Source of the DNA: JAZDOK01 sp043798715
GTDB taxonomy: Bacteria > Vulcanimicrobiota > JAZDOK01
Assembly: GCA_043798715.1 (NCBI GenBank)
Contig: JAZDOK010000046.1
Coordinates: forward strand, 1 to 25,577
Length of the DNA: 25,577 nucleotides
Direction of reading: 5' to 3'
Part shown: one piece after another, positions 1 to 8,820 of the stretch
How positions within the stretch are numbered: the first letter of the stretch is position 1
Layout of the letters: each line of letters begins with the position of its first letter
Position numbers and translations under genes: made by a program
The notes under the pieces: model-generated
Told to the model about the DNA's origin: nothing
Databases searched by the model: none
What the model saw: the letters and a program-made list of their open reading frames with translations, nothing else

Positions 1-216
1 ATTGAATCTTAGAAAGATAAATATAATTAAAATACAAGCTAAAACACATAACAAGTATCTAAATCTATTTGGGTTTAATTGTTGTTTGTATGCTACTTGC
101 CACAAAATAATTAGTAAGAAGCCAAGTCCAAATCCTAACCAAGCGCCTCTACTATAACTTAGCATAGTTGCTATAAATGTAAGGCTAAAGGTAATATAAA
201 TGTATATCTTTCTTTT
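1..216 (-). CDS. O-antigen ligase/polymerase-like membrane protein, internal fragment
   Basis: The AT-rich first 216 bases are open in one leftward frame without a stop (72 codons, open at both ends). The product is strongly hydrophobic, with one membrane segment, then the motif LSYSRGAWLGF, a second membrane segment, a short basic loop (QVAYKQQLNPNRFR) and a third membrane segment. The SRGAWLG type motif followed by a hydrophobic helix is typical of the Wzy_C / O-antigen ligase family (WaaL, Wzy, IctB-like), which join or polymerise glycan on the outer face of the inner membrane. Neither the natural start nor the stop is present. The frame is different from that of the adjoining SMC fragment, so this is not a functional fusion. 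Base composition differs sharply from everything to the right. Family assignment rests on one short motif plus hydrophobicity. Confidence 0.55.
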
Positions 217-220
217 TTCG
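211..220. other. Composition and reading-frame breakpoint (chimeric junction)
   Basis: At a run of T residues around base 217 the sequence changes from AT-rich to GC-rich DNA. On the right the SMC reading frame is conserved up to codon 190 (ATRANFTR); on the left an unrelated membrane-protein frame takes over and the SMC frame reaches a stop at 185-187. The homopolymer at the joint is a plausible site of misassembly, but a true deletion or insertion cannot be excluded from the sequence alone. Confidence 0.8.
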
Positions 221-787
221 GGTGAAGTTGGCCCGGGTGGCCTCCAGCTTGCGGGAGGCCTCTTTCTTACGGAACTTGTACTTATTAATCCCGGCGGTCT
301 CTTCGAGAATTTCCCGGCGATCGAGGGAGTCCGAAGAGAGCACGAGATCGATCTCATTCTGGGTCAAAATACAAAAAGCGCCCTGCCCGATGCCGGTCCC
401 CATGAACAGTTCGAGAATATCCTTCAGGCGGCAGGGAGCCTTGTTAAGATAACAGTTGGCATCGCCAGCCCTGAAAATACGCCTGGTGACGGAAACCTCG
501 GCGACATCCACCGGGAAATAGCCGTCCGAGTTATCGAAAACGACCATGACCTCGGCCATTCCCAGCGGCTTGCGGGCGTGCGTTCCGGCGAAAATTACTT
601 CCTCCATCCGGCCGCTGCGGAGGACTTTCATGGACTGCTCTCCGAGGGCCCATCGGACGGCATCCGTGACGTTGGATTTGCCGCAGCCGTTGGGACCGAC
701 GATCGCGGTGATCCCCGGCGCAAACTCCAGCTCTATCTTGTCGGCGAAAGCCTTAAATCCGCACAGTTCCAGGCGTTTGAGAAACAT
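218..787 (-). CDS. smc: Chromosome segregation protein SMC, N-terminal ATPase head (truncated)
   Basis: SMC forms the condensin-like ring that compacts and segregates bacterial chromosomes. The 190 genuine residues are the N-terminal half of the ABC-type head: MFLKRLELCGFKAFAD at the start, Walker A GPNGCGKS at residues 31-38, the DAVRWALGEQS stretch, a Q-loop region around Gln143 and the EETAGINKYKFRKKEA segment that leads into the first coiled coil. A full SMC has about 1150-1200 residues, so the coiled coils, hinge and C-terminal head are missing. The frame continues for ten non-homologous codons to a stop at 185-187 inside the foreign AT-rich DNA. The ATG at 787 has no strong ribosome binding site. 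The gene is divergent from the radical SAM gene at 883, with a 95-bp gap. Identity is secure; whether the truncation is biological is doubtful. Confidence 0.93.
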
Positions 788-882
788 AGGTTATCTTTTC
801 GCCCGAGCCGGGCCTAATTCCTTTCCTGGAAATCACCATGACTCAGCAGGAACCCGGCGGGAAACCACCTAATTATTGAAGC

Positions 883-1947
883 GTGTTAAAACTGCCTGCC
901 CATGGTCTGAATCTCTTCTCCGCACTTCTTAATTTCAGAAGGAAGCAGGCGGTATGCTCTTCGAAGCCCGCCATTTTCTGGATAGAACCCACCAACGCCT
1001 GCAACCTGAAATGCCCCATGTGCCTCACCAGCCACCGGGAGAGTCCCATCGGGAAAGGGTTCATGGATTTCGAGCTGTTTAAAAAGGTCGTGGAAGAGAT
1101 AAGCGCCTTCACCCTGGACTGTTATCTGTTTCTGGCCGGAGAATCACTCCTGCACCCGAAAATACTGGACATGGTCCGCTTTCTCAAGAAGAAGAAACTC
1201 AGGATCCTCATGGACTCCAATGGTTGCCTCCTCACGCCGGAGATTTCGCAGAGCCTGGTGGCGGAGGGCCTCGACTTTCTCTCGTTTTCCTTTGACGGTT
1301 ACGAAGCGGCCACCTATGAAAAAATCCGCGTGAATGCAAATTTTTCTCAGACCGTGCAGAATATTAAGACCCTCCTGGAATACAAGGTGAATCTGCATAA
1401 AAGCCTGCCATATGTCCGCATCCGATGCATCCAGGATGACGATGCGGCAAAGTTTTCCGATGAAAAGAAAGAAAACTTCATGAAAATGTTCGAAGGCCTT
1501 CCGGTGGATGAATTTGCCGTCGTCCCCGTCGGGAACTGGAACAACGCCCTTCCCGAGATCGCCGAATACCGCATTCCGACGAGCCCCCGGGCCTCACAGG
1601 AAGACCCTCGCTATCACCCCTGCGCCCAGCTCTGGACAGCCATGGCCGTCCGCTGGAACGGGATGGTCGGCACCTGCTGCATGGACCTCCTTGGGGAAAA
1701 TATCGTGGGAAACGCCTCCGAAAAGACGCTTCTTGAAATCTGGAACGACTCGCCCTTAAGGACCATGCGCGAACGACATATTAGGGGGGACATCATGGAC
1801 ATTCCGGTCTGCGCCGGCTGCAATTTCACAATTACGCCACAGCGCTTCGGACTCATTCCCGGAGGCTTTTCGGGCATCACTTCGCTTCTCCGCGCTTCTT
1901 TCGGCATGAGAGCTTACCGGAAAATAAGGAAATGGAGCGGAGAATAA
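883..1947 (+). CDS. Radical SAM/SPASM domain protein
   Basis: A 354-residue radical SAM enzyme starting at GTG. The S-adenosylmethionine-cleaving 4Fe-4S site is C40-x3-C44-x2-C47 (CNLKCPMC). The C-terminal part carries a SPASM-type set of cysteines for auxiliary clusters: C247, the GTCC pair C265/C266 and C310-x2-C313. This architecture resembles MoaA/PqqE-like enzymes and many SPASM proteins encoded in polysaccharide loci, where the substrate is usually unknown. It is followed after 15 bases by a GT2 glycosyltransferase on the same strand, which suggests a role in glycan or lipid-carrier modification. The ribosome binding site is weak; no better upstream start is visible. The family is sure, the reaction is not. 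Confidence 0.85.
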   Translation: MLKLPAHGLNLFSALLNFRRKQAVCSSKPAIFWIEPTNACNLKCPMCLTSHRESPIGKGFMDFELFKKVVEEISAFTLDCYLFLAGESLLHPKILDMVRFLKKKKLRILMDSNGCLLTPEISQSLVAEGLDFLSFSFDGYEAATYEKIRVNANFSQTVQNIKTLLEYKVNLHKSLPYVRIRCIQDDDAAKFSDEKKENFMKMFEGLPVDEFAVVPVGNWNNALPEIAEYRIPTSPRASQEDPRYHPCAQLWTAMAVRWNGMVGTCCMDLLGENIVGNASEKTLLEIWNDSPLRTMRERHIRGDIMDIPVCAGCNFTITPQRFGLIPGGFSGITSLLRASFGMRAYRKIRKWSGE

Positions 1948-1962
1948 GACGGTGAAAATGAT

Positions 1963-3339
1963 ATGACAGCGCCTGAAGTGCTTATCGTCATCGTCAACTG
2001 GAACCGCAGGGAGGCCTTAGAGCAGCTCCTGGCAGACTTGCGGGAGCTGAATTATTCGAACAATCGGGTTGTCGTCATAGACAATGCTTCTACGGACGGT
2101 TCGGCGGAAAGCGTGGCGGCGCATTTTTCGTCGGTCCGTCTCGTCCGAAATTCAGAGAACCTGGGGGGAAGCGGGGGTTTCAACACGGGCATGCGGCTGG
2201 CCCTGGAGGAGGGGAACTGTTCCTATGTCTGGCTCCTGGATAATGACGTCCGGGTGGAACGGGAGGCCCTATCCGCCCTGGTTGACGTGATGGAGAAAGA
2301 TCCGGCCGTGGGGCTGGCGGGTTCCGGGATCCTGGACGCGGCTAACCCGGACATCTTCGTGGAAGTGGGAGCCCGGGTGAACTGGGGGGCCTCCACCTCG
2401 CTTCCGCTTCTCAAAGGGGAGAGCGGGCAGGAAGTGCATGAAGTGACTTCCGCGGACTACGTGGCGGCCTGTTCGGCCCTGGTCCGGATGGAAGCGCTTC
2501 GGCAGGTCGGGCTCATGGACGAGGGATATTTTCTCCTCTGGGACGACATTGATTTCGGCCTTCGCTTCAGGAAGGCGGGTTGGAAGGTGGCGGGGGTTCC
2601 AGCCTCACGGGTGCGCCATGCCGATTTTTCTCTCAAAAGGGAGTCCCCCCTGAGAAGGTACTACTCCACGCGGAATGCCCTGTATTTTTTCGCCCGGCAC
2701 GCCCCCGGACTTTCCGAGCGGCTGAAGAGTCTGGAGAGAGCCATGGCCGCTGTTCTTCTCTTTCGCTTCTGGGGATACCGCGGCTTTTCCCGGGCCGCCA
2801 CACTGGGAATCAGGGATTTCCTGGCGGGAAAAGCGGGAAAAAGCTCCCGTTTTTTCGAAAGCGAGCTGACCTTCCGAAAAATCTCCCCCAGAGAATGGAA
2901 GGGATTATTCTGCCGGCACGTCTTTCTATTCCCGGAAGCCCTGGTGGAAGTGGCGCCGGCCTTGGAAAAGCTCCCACCTGATCCCGGCAGAAGGGTTCGG
3001 ATCGTAGCGGAATCCTACAAGAAAAACCTCTTCCGCGGCGCCGGCCTGGAGACGTTTTGTTTCGACGCTCTATCCCAGAAATCCATGCTGGACTGCCACC
3101 GGACGATCCGCCGGGAAAAACCGGACGTGATCCTTTCCACGAAGGCCTTCTTCTCCCCTCTGCTCGGCCTCTGCAACAGCTTTTCGGACATCCTCATCCT
3201 CCGGGACGAAGAATTTTATATCAGGAAGAAAGATCCTTTAATGCCCCTGAAATACTTACTCACAATAGCCCTCTCCAAAACGCTCCCGCTGGTCCTTCTT
3301 CCCTTCGTCCCGGCCGGAAAATCGCCGCGGCCGCGATGA
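1963..3339 (+). CDS. Glycosyltransferase family 2 with extra C-terminal region
   Basis: A 458-residue protein whose first ~250 residues are a GT-A fold glycosyltransferase of family 2: VLIVIVNWNRRE at the N-terminus, VVVIDNASTDGS, the NxGGSGGFNTG stretch typical of rhamnosyl/galactofuranosyl-type members, the metal and nucleotide-sugar binding DND at residues 93-95, and an acidic LWDDIDFGLR motif (D194, D195, D197) near the catalytic base position. It should transfer a sugar from a nucleotide donor to a lipid-linked glycan at the cytoplasmic membrane. Residues ~300-458 are not part of the usual GT2 core; they contain a Rossmann-like piece (REKPDVILSTKAFFSPLLG) and end in a hydrophobic segment with a basic tail. 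It lies 15 bases after the radical SAM/SPASM gene and converges with the GT4 gene ending at 3363. Donor and acceptor are unknown. Confidence 0.88.
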   Translation: MTAPEVLIVIVNWNRREALEQLLADLRELNYSNNRVVVIDNASTDGSAESVAAHFSSVRLVRNSENLGGSGGFNTGMRLALEEGNCSYVWLLDNDVRVEREALSALVDVMEKDPAVGLAGSGILDAANPDIFVEVGARVNWGASTSLPLLKGESGQEVHEVTSADYVAACSALVRMEALRQVGLMDEGYFLLWDDIDFGLRFRKAGWKVAGVPASRVRHADFSLKRESPLRRYYSTRNALYFFARHAPGLSERLKSLERAMAAVLLFRFWGYRGFSRAATLGIRDFLAGKAGKSSRFFESELTFRKISPREWKGLFCRHVFLFPEALVEVAPALEKLPPDPGRRVRIVAESYKKNLFRGAGLETFCFDALSQKSMLDCHRTIRREKPDVILSTKAFFSPLLGLCNSFSDILILRDEEFYIRKKDPLMPLKYLLTIALSKTLPLVLLPFVPAGKSPRPR

Positions 3340-3362
3340 GGCGGTACAAACGCTCAAAATGA

Positions 3363-4538
3363 TTATTTCCGGAACAGCCTGAAATAGACATCCAGGGTCT
3401 TCCGGGCCGTCTCCTCCCAGGAAAATTTTTCGGCCCTCTTTAGGCTTGCAGTCCGGAGCTGCTCTCTAAAGGAAGCATCTCCCATAATTTTCCCCAGGGC
3501 TCCGGCCATCTCCTCGGTATTTTCCGGATCCACCAAAATCCCCGCTTCCCCGACCACTTCCGGAAGGGAAGAAGTCCGCGCGCAGACAACAGGGCAGCCA
3601 TAGCTCATGGCATCCAGGCAGACCATCCCGAAACCCTCGTAACGAGAGGGAAAGAAAAAGACCGCCGCCGAGGCATAGAGCGCCGCCAGGTCCTCTTCCG
3701 GGATGAATCCGGTAAAGACGACCTGCTCCCTTAAATCAAGCTCCTCAATGAGGCGAAGGGCCTTCCGGCAGTCTGGAGAAGAAATGCGCTTCCCGTCCCA
3801 CCCGGTTATGACCATCCGGCAGTCTTCCGAAAGGCCATCCCGGCACTTCTTAAAAGCGCGGAGGAGATTCCCGATGTTCTTGCGCTCATCAAGCCCGCCC
3901 GCGAAGAGAACAAAGACCTCGTTTAGACCGTACTTTTTTTTAACCGCCTTACGCACATCTTCCGGCACCGGGAGCGGCTTAAAACTGAGAGCAGGATAGG
4001 CCACCGTGATGCGCTCCTCAGGAAAGCCCAGCAATGTCACTACATCTTTTTGAGTGTTTTCCGAGTTCACGAAGATATGATCCGCGGCGCGGATCCTGCG
4101 AAGGAGCCTGTGCACTACCCACTTAAAGACGACGGCGCGCAGGGAAAAGGGAGGAGGATAGAAGAGAGGGACGAAATCATGGACCATCACCGCGGTTTTA
4201 AAGGAGCCCCCAGTCCCGGCATAGAGCATCTTGAAGGGATCCGGCTGATGAAAAAGATCCAGAGCCTGTTTTTTAAGAAAAGCTGATAGGCAGGTTTCAT
4301 CGAAAAGCCAGCTGTTTTTTTTGTAGACAGAGGGAACTGAAAAGGGAAGCAAACTAAAATTGTCCCCCAGACCCTCAAGACCGAGATCCGCAAACCGCGC
4401 ATCTTCATAGACGAGAAGGGAATATTTATTCGTTCGATCTATATTTGAAATGGCGCGGATCAGGTTCCGGGTATAAGAGCCCCCGCCGCGGTATCGCGCC
4501 CAAGTCTGAAGGTTGCGGACATCTATGACGATTTTCAT
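3363..4538 (-). CDS. Glycosyltransferase family 4 (GT-B fold)
   Basis: A 391-residue retaining glycosyltransferase of the GT4 group. The N-terminal domain opens with MKIVIDVRNLQ and a glycine-rich YRGGGSYTRNLI acceptor-side loop; the C-terminal domain has the donor-binding GGLDERKNIGNLLRAF segment, TGFIPEEDLAALYASA and RYEGFGMVCLDAMSYG followed by SLPEVVGEAG. In the usual E-x7-E donor motif the second acid is Asp here. It would add a hexose or deoxyhexose to a growing glycan on the cytoplasmic face of the membrane. It starts 9 bases after the stop of the upstream GT4 gene (4548-5684), with which it is surely co-transcribed. Sugar specificity cannot be read from the sequence. Confidence 0.9.
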   Translation of the reverse strand: MKIVIDVRNLQTWARYRGGGSYTRNLIRAISNIDRTNKYSLLVYEDARFADLGLEGLGDNFSLLPFSVPSVYKKNSWLFDETCLSAFLKKQALDLFHQPDPFKMLYAGTGGSFKTAVMVHDFVPLFYPPPFSLRAVVFKWVVHRLLRRIRAADHIFVNSENTQKDVVTLLGFPEERITVAYPALSFKPLPVPEDVRKAVKKKYGLNEVFVLFAGGLDERKNIGNLLRAFKKCRDGLSEDCRMVITGWDGKRISSPDCRKALRLIEELDLREQVVFTGFIPEEDLAALYASAAVFFFPSRYEGFGMVCLDAMSYGCPVVCARTSSLPEVVGEAGILVDPENTEEMAGALGKIMGDASFREQLRTASLKRAEKFSWEETARKTLDVYFRLFRK

Positions 4539-4547
4539 AGCTCTCCG

Positions 4548-5684
4548 CTATCCCAGAAGCTCTTTATAGAGATTCATCGTCTGGATGGCGGTTGATTCCC
4601 ATGTAAAAAGAGCCGCCTGCTTCAGGCCCGCCTCCCGCATCCTCTGCCAAAGGGCCCGATCCAGAAGAGGCCGCGCCAGAGCTTCAGCCATCGCTTCTAC
4701 GTCAGTCGGAGAGAAGAGCAAACCAGCGTCGCCAACCACTTCCGGAAGAGAGGTGGCATTAGCCGCCACGACTGGTACTCCACAGCCCATGGCTTCGACT
4801 ACCGGCAATCCAAAACCCTCATAAAGCGAGGGGAAGGCGAAGAGATCGGCTCCTGCGGTGATAATTGGGAGATCCTCTTCCCTCATCCGCCCGGTAAAGC
4901 GCACGAGATGCTCAATGCCCAATTCAGCAGGCCTGCGCAAGATCTCTTCATCTTGCCAGCCTCTCCCTCCGCCGATGACCAGAGTATGCGGCAAATCACA
5001 GCGTTTGCGAGCCAGGGCATACGCATCCATCAGGCGCAGAAAGTTTTTACGCGGCTGCAGAGTGCCCAACGAAAGAATATAGGGAGGTTTCACCTGATAG
5101 CGCGCCAGAACTGGAGACAGAAGTTCCGGCTCCATGAGGGGAACAAAAGATGTGTCTTTAGCCAGATATATGACCCGTATCTTCTCCGCGGGAATATCAA
5201 GCACCTCGGTCATATCACGAGCAGTTGCGGAAGATATGGCAATGAAGCGGGTCACATTGCGCACATCACGTCGAGCGCGCTTCCGCCACAGGCGGACGAG
5301 TCCGGCGGGTGAATCATCCGGCATAATAAGGGGGATCGCATCATAGACGCTCGCCACCACCGGCTTCTTTAAAGCCGGCACATTTGGATAATTGAGAAAA
5401 TGATATAAATCCGGTTTTTTGCCCCAAAGACCAATCGGCGAAACTCTCAACCACTCCCATGCCAGTGACACAAGAGTCTTGGGAAATGGAGAAAAGCCTG
5501 ATGATATTTGTTTTTCCGCAAAATCCAAGTTTTTTAAAAATTTATAACCCCGCCAGGAATCACCATACAGCACAAATTCCAGCCATTCCGGCAGTGCAGC
5601 CAGGGCGCGCAGCAGGCTTATGGAATAATTGCCAATCCCCGTTCGCGGAGAGGCCAGGCATGTTATGTCAAAAGCAACCTTCAT
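4548..5684 (-). CDS. Glycosyltransferase family 4 (GT-B fold)
   Basis: A 378-residue GT4 glycosyltransferase and first gene of a leftward pair. Visible landmarks are the N-terminal VAFDITCLASPRTGIGNYS glycine loop, SLGTLQPRKNFLRLMDAY in the donor domain, VRFTGRMREEDLP, and the complete E-x7-E motif in LYEGFGLPVVEAMGCGVPV followed by TSLPEVVGDAGLLF. This group includes mannosyl- and other hexosyltransferases of O-antigen and exopolysaccharide clusters. The frame also allows a TTG one codon upstream (5687), better spaced from an AAGGAA, but the ATG is taken by default. The 209-bp gap to the divergently read flippase gene probably holds both promoters, although I could not pick convincing boxes there. 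Confidence 0.9.
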   Translation of the reverse strand: MKVAFDITCLASPRTGIGNYSISLLRALAALPEWLEFVLYGDSWRGYKFLKNLDFAEKQISSGFSPFPKTLVSLAWEWLRVSPIGLWGKKPDLYHFLNYPNVPALKKPVVASVYDAIPLIMPDDSPAGLVRLWRKRARRDVRNVTRFIAISSATARDMTEVLDIPAEKIRVIYLAKDTSFVPLMEPELLSPVLARYQVKPPYILSLGTLQPRKNFLRLMDAYALARKRCDLPHTLVIGGGRGWQDEEILRRPAELGIEHLVRFTGRMREEDLPIITAGADLFAFPSLYEGFGLPVVEAMGCGVPVVAANATSLPEVVGDAGLLFSPTDVEAMAEALARPLLDRALWQRMREAGLKQAALFTWESTAIQTMNLYKELLG

Positions 5685-5893
5685 CAAAATCTAATTTCCT
5701 TGAGGGCTGCATTTTTCCTGCATCAGCTTCGGCCTGCTTTCGGTGAAACAGGCGTCCCTCCTTGAGCGGGAAAAGATGCTTCCTTTGTTTCTTCACTCCG
5801 CAGGACTATTCATACAAGACGCCGAAATTTGCAAAGGCTCCTTCCTTCCCCGCTTGAAGGACTTGTCTGAGAGTTATTGAAGTCAATACCATT

Positions 5894-7357
5894 ATGAACG
5901 CAGCGCGTCTTGCTCCGCAGATCATCAACAACTCACTGATCCTATTTCTTGGCAAGATCGCTTCCGTCGGGATCGGCGTAGTTGCAACAATGGTTCTCGT
6001 TCGGCACATATCTGTTTCCGATTTCGGGAGATACGCTTTTACCTTCTCCTTCATTTCATTCTTCAATGTTTTACTGGATTTCGGTGTCGTCATGATTGCG
6101 ACCCGCGAGATTTCGCGAGATCTCTCAAGCGCATCCACGGCACTGGGAAATCTAATACTGTTCCGACTCGTATGGGCCATTGCACTTATGGCTGCAGCGG
6201 CGGGAGTCGCGGTCGCTCTCGGGTATCCCAGGGATGTACAAATGCTGGTTTTCATCGCCTCGTTCACTTTACTGTTTTCTTCCTTCAGCATCCTGGAAGT
6301 CATCTTCAGGGTGAACCTGAAAATGATCTACAGCGTGCTGGCCGGAACTGCAGGGGCTCTTATCGCGGGCACATCCCTGATTATCTGCGTACTGTTTTTG
6401 AAGATGTCTCTCACCGGGCTTATCATTGTAAATACAGTCTGCGCTGCAGTTCCGGCCATACTCATGCTCATCTTTTCCAAAAAATTCGTGAAACTTAAGC
6501 TCCGCCTCAATATCCCTCAGTTGAGAAATATTCTCATGGAATCCTTCCCCCAGGGCATCGCTACTTTTCTTTCAGCCTTGTACTTCAATGCGGATATTAT
6601 CCTGGTGTCAAAGCTCGCTGGAGACGCATCTGTAGCCTACTACTCCTCGGCATACAAGATCCTGTCAATGGTCGTCTTCATCCCCTCTGCAGTTATGACC
6701 ACCGTGTTCCCCCTACTCTCCCGCAATTCCGGCGAGCCTGAGGCGTTAAAACAGATCTTTCAGAAAACCTTTTACTATCTCCAGCTCATAGGCATTCCCG
6801 TAGCCGCGCTCCTGATGATCTATTCACGCAATGTTATCGTCTTTCTGTTTTCCCAGAAATACATTGCCTCAGTCGAAGCGCTGAACATTCTGGCGTGGGC
6901 CGGAGCCATCATCTTTGGAAGCACCCTGCTGGGATATGCTTTGGTTGCCATCAACCGCCAGAACCTCGGCATCATTATCGCCTCACTGGGATTGATCCTG
7001 AACGTTGCCCTTAATTTATGGTGGATCCCGCGGTACGACTTCATCGGAGCGGCGATGGCCACGGTGGCCACCGAGTCATTGATCGCCTTTCTTCTGCTCT
7101 TCGTTGTTCAACGCTACAGCGGAATGCTGCCCTTCAGCCGCCGACTTATCAAAGCGCCGATACTGGGACTGCTTTTTTCTGTCTTCATCATCTTTCTTAA
7201 GAATATAAACCTCACGCTTTCCCTTGTGGCAATCATACCTCTCTATGCAATCCTTCTCAAAACTTTGAGATGCTACCAGGACGATTTCTCCGTTCCAGAG
7301 CTAATTCGCAGTTTTCTCAATCCCGGCGAAAAGAAGGCGGTTGAAACACATGCGTGA
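5894..7357 (+). CDS. Wzx-type polysaccharide flippase (MOP/MATE-like)
   Basis: A 487-residue integral membrane protein of about 12-14 hydrophobic helices, as in RfbX/Wzx flippases that move undecaprenyl-linked glycans from the cytoplasmic to the outer leaflet. Characteristic parts are the N-terminal amphipathic start with NNSLILFLGKIASVGIG, MVLVRHISVSDFGRYAFTFS in the first repeat, ADIILVSKLAGDASVAYYSS at the start of the second repeat and the positively charged cytoplasmic C-terminus. Length is normal for the family. No clear ribosome binding site precedes the ATG. Its last eight bases overlap the next gene, so translation of the two is probably coupled. Being next to several glycosyltransferases it is the likely exporter for their product. 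The possibility of a teichuronic or lipopolysaccharide flippase of another subgroup remains. Confidence 0.9.
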   Translation: MNAARLAPQIINNSLILFLGKIASVGIGVVATMVLVRHISVSDFGRYAFTFSFISFFNVLLDFGVVMIATREISRDLSSASTALGNLILFRLVWAIALMAAAAGVAVALGYPRDVQMLVFIASFTLLFSSFSILEVIFRVNLKMIYSVLAGTAGALIAGTSLIICVLFLKMSLTGLIIVNTVCAAVPAILMLIFSKKFVKLKLRLNIPQLRNILMESFPQGIATFLSALYFNADIILVSKLAGDASVAYYSSAYKILSMVVFIPSAVMTTVFPLLSRNSGEPEALKQIFQKTFYYLQLIGIPVAALLMIYSRNVIVFLFSQKYIASVEALNILAWAGAIIFGSTLLGYALVAINRQNLGIIIASLGLILNVALNLWWIPRYDFIGAAMATVATESLIAFLLLFVVQRYSGMLPFSRRLIKAPILGLLFSVFIIFLKNINLTLSLVAIIPLYAILLKTLRCYQDDFSVPELIRSFLNPGEKKAVETHA

Positions 7358-8792
7358 AGAGAATCCCCGCTCACTGCGAATTACCCTGGTCAATAACAGC
7401 AGAGAAATCTACCCTCCACTTGGACTCTGCTACCTCTCCGCCGCATTAAAAAAAAAGGGAGTTCATTCCATTTCCCTGGTGGACCGGTGGCGTGAGGACA
7501 ACCAGGGAATGGTGAATCGGATTCTGCGCACAGAGCCACACATCATAGGGATGAGCACCTATTCCGTGGGTTTCGATAATATTCTCGACATGTGCAGTAT
7601 GCTGAGAAATAGAGCACCGAAAATTCCCGTAATATGGGGTGGACCCCATATTACGTCGCTTCCGGAATCCCTTCCTCCCGAGGTGGACGTCGGAGTTATT
7701 GGCGAAGGCGAAGAGACCTTCATTGAACTGGCCGACGGCTACGCATCGTCGGGAAAGTTCGAAGGCGAATGGCTTGCGTCCGTGAAGGGCATTTCATTCC
7801 GGGACGGCGACAAGGTTAGAGTCAACGAGAGAAGGCTCATGAAATCCAACCTCGATCACCTGCCTCTCCCCGATTATTTAATCCTGGATATGGATTGGTA
7901 CACGGCTCCGAAGCGTTTCCTCGTCATGAAGGGAATCTATCGGGGCACAACCATCATCAGCTCCAGAGGGTGTCCTTATCGCTGCATATACTGCCAGGCG
8001 AGCAGGCAGTGGGAGCTGATACGCTACCATTCTCCCGAATACGTAGTGGAGAACATCCGGTTTCTCCGCTCCACCTATCCCCGTATCAATGCGATAAACA
8101 TTGTGGACGACCTGTTTACGGCAAACCGCGCCCGGCTGGAGAAAATCGTCGAGATGGTAAGGAGTGAAGGGCTCCACCGGGGAATCTCATTCAATGTCAA
8201 CAGCAGAGCCAACCTCGTGGATGAGGAATCGCTCAAGCTGCTCAAGGCGATGAATGTGGTGCAGATCGGATACGGCTTCGAATCCAACTCTCCCGGAATA
8301 CTATCGTATCTGAAAAAGAACACTGTCACGGTAGAAGATAACGAAAGGGCAGCGAAGTTGACCAATAACTATTGTATCGGCGTGGGGGGGCAATTCATGC
8401 TCGGGACACCCGGCGAGACTCGGGACGACATCATGGAAACGATCCGGTTTATAAGAAAATTTCGGATGAGCCATGCTCATCTTTCAATAACCACCCCTCT
8501 CCCTGGCACCGAATTATGGGAGGATGCGAAGCGGAAGGGGTTCGTGGCGGAACAAATGAACTGGAGAATACTGGATTTCGGAAATCCTGCGAACCCGGAT
8601 CTCATCTATACCAATGAAGCCATGTCAAAAGATGAATTCGATGAGATGAAGAAGAAAATGCAGGAAGCCTGTAAAATCCATAACGCCCCGATCAGCCTCT
8701 ATGATTTACTCCAAATCGCCCTCGGGAAAGCATATTTACTTATCAGGTTGTTGAAAAACCTCGTGTCCGCGGTTATCCAGAGCGCGAAATGA
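7350..8792 (+). CDS. B12-binding radical SAM protein
   Basis: A 480-residue enzyme with an N-terminal cobalamin-binding Rossmann domain (residues ~5-140: YPPLGLCYLSAAL, WGGPHITSLPE, VIGEGEETFIEL) and a radical SAM barrel with C208-x3-C212-x2-C215 (RGCPYRCIYC). The cobalamin domain lacks the DxHxxG motif, as is common in this family, so B12 would bind base-off without a protein histidine. Such enzymes catalyse methylation of unactivated carbon or phosphorus, or other radical rearrangements. The ATG at 7350 is preferred: AGAAGG lies about 12 bases upstream of it, whereas a TTG at 7341 would be only three bases from the same site. It overlaps the flippase gene by eight bases and is followed by a paralogue 28 bases later. 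Substrate is probably a glycan, lipid carrier or sugar nucleotide; this is inference. Confidence 0.88.
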   Translation: MREENPRSLRITLVNNSREIYPPLGLCYLSAALKKKGVHSISLVDRWREDNQGMVNRILRTEPHIIGMSTYSVGFDNILDMCSMLRNRAPKIPVIWGGPHITSLPESLPPEVDVGVIGEGEETFIELADGYASSGKFEGEWLASVKGISFRDGDKVRVNERRLMKSNLDHLPLPDYLILDMDWYTAPKRFLVMKGIYRGTTIISSRGCPYRCIYCQASRQWELIRYHSPEYVVENIRFLRSTYPRINAINIVDDLFTANRARLEKIVEMVRSEGLHRGISFNVNSRANLVDEESLKLLKAMNVVQIGYGFESNSPGILSYLKKNTVTVEDNERAAKLTNNYCIGVGGQFMLGTPGETRDDIMETIRFIRKFRMSHAHLSITTPLPGTELWEDAKRKGFVAEQMNWRILDFGNPANPDLIYTNEAMSKDEFDEMKKKMQEACKIHNAPISLYDLLQIALGKAYLLIRLLKNLVSAVIQSAK

Positions 8793-8820
8793 TAACTTAA
8801 GAGACTAGGAGAAAAACTGA

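Noticed and set aside
200..817. Open frame of 205 codons on the plus strand over the SMC gene
   Set aside because: It is the antisense shadow of the SMC head; the SMC strand carries Walker A and other conserved motifs.
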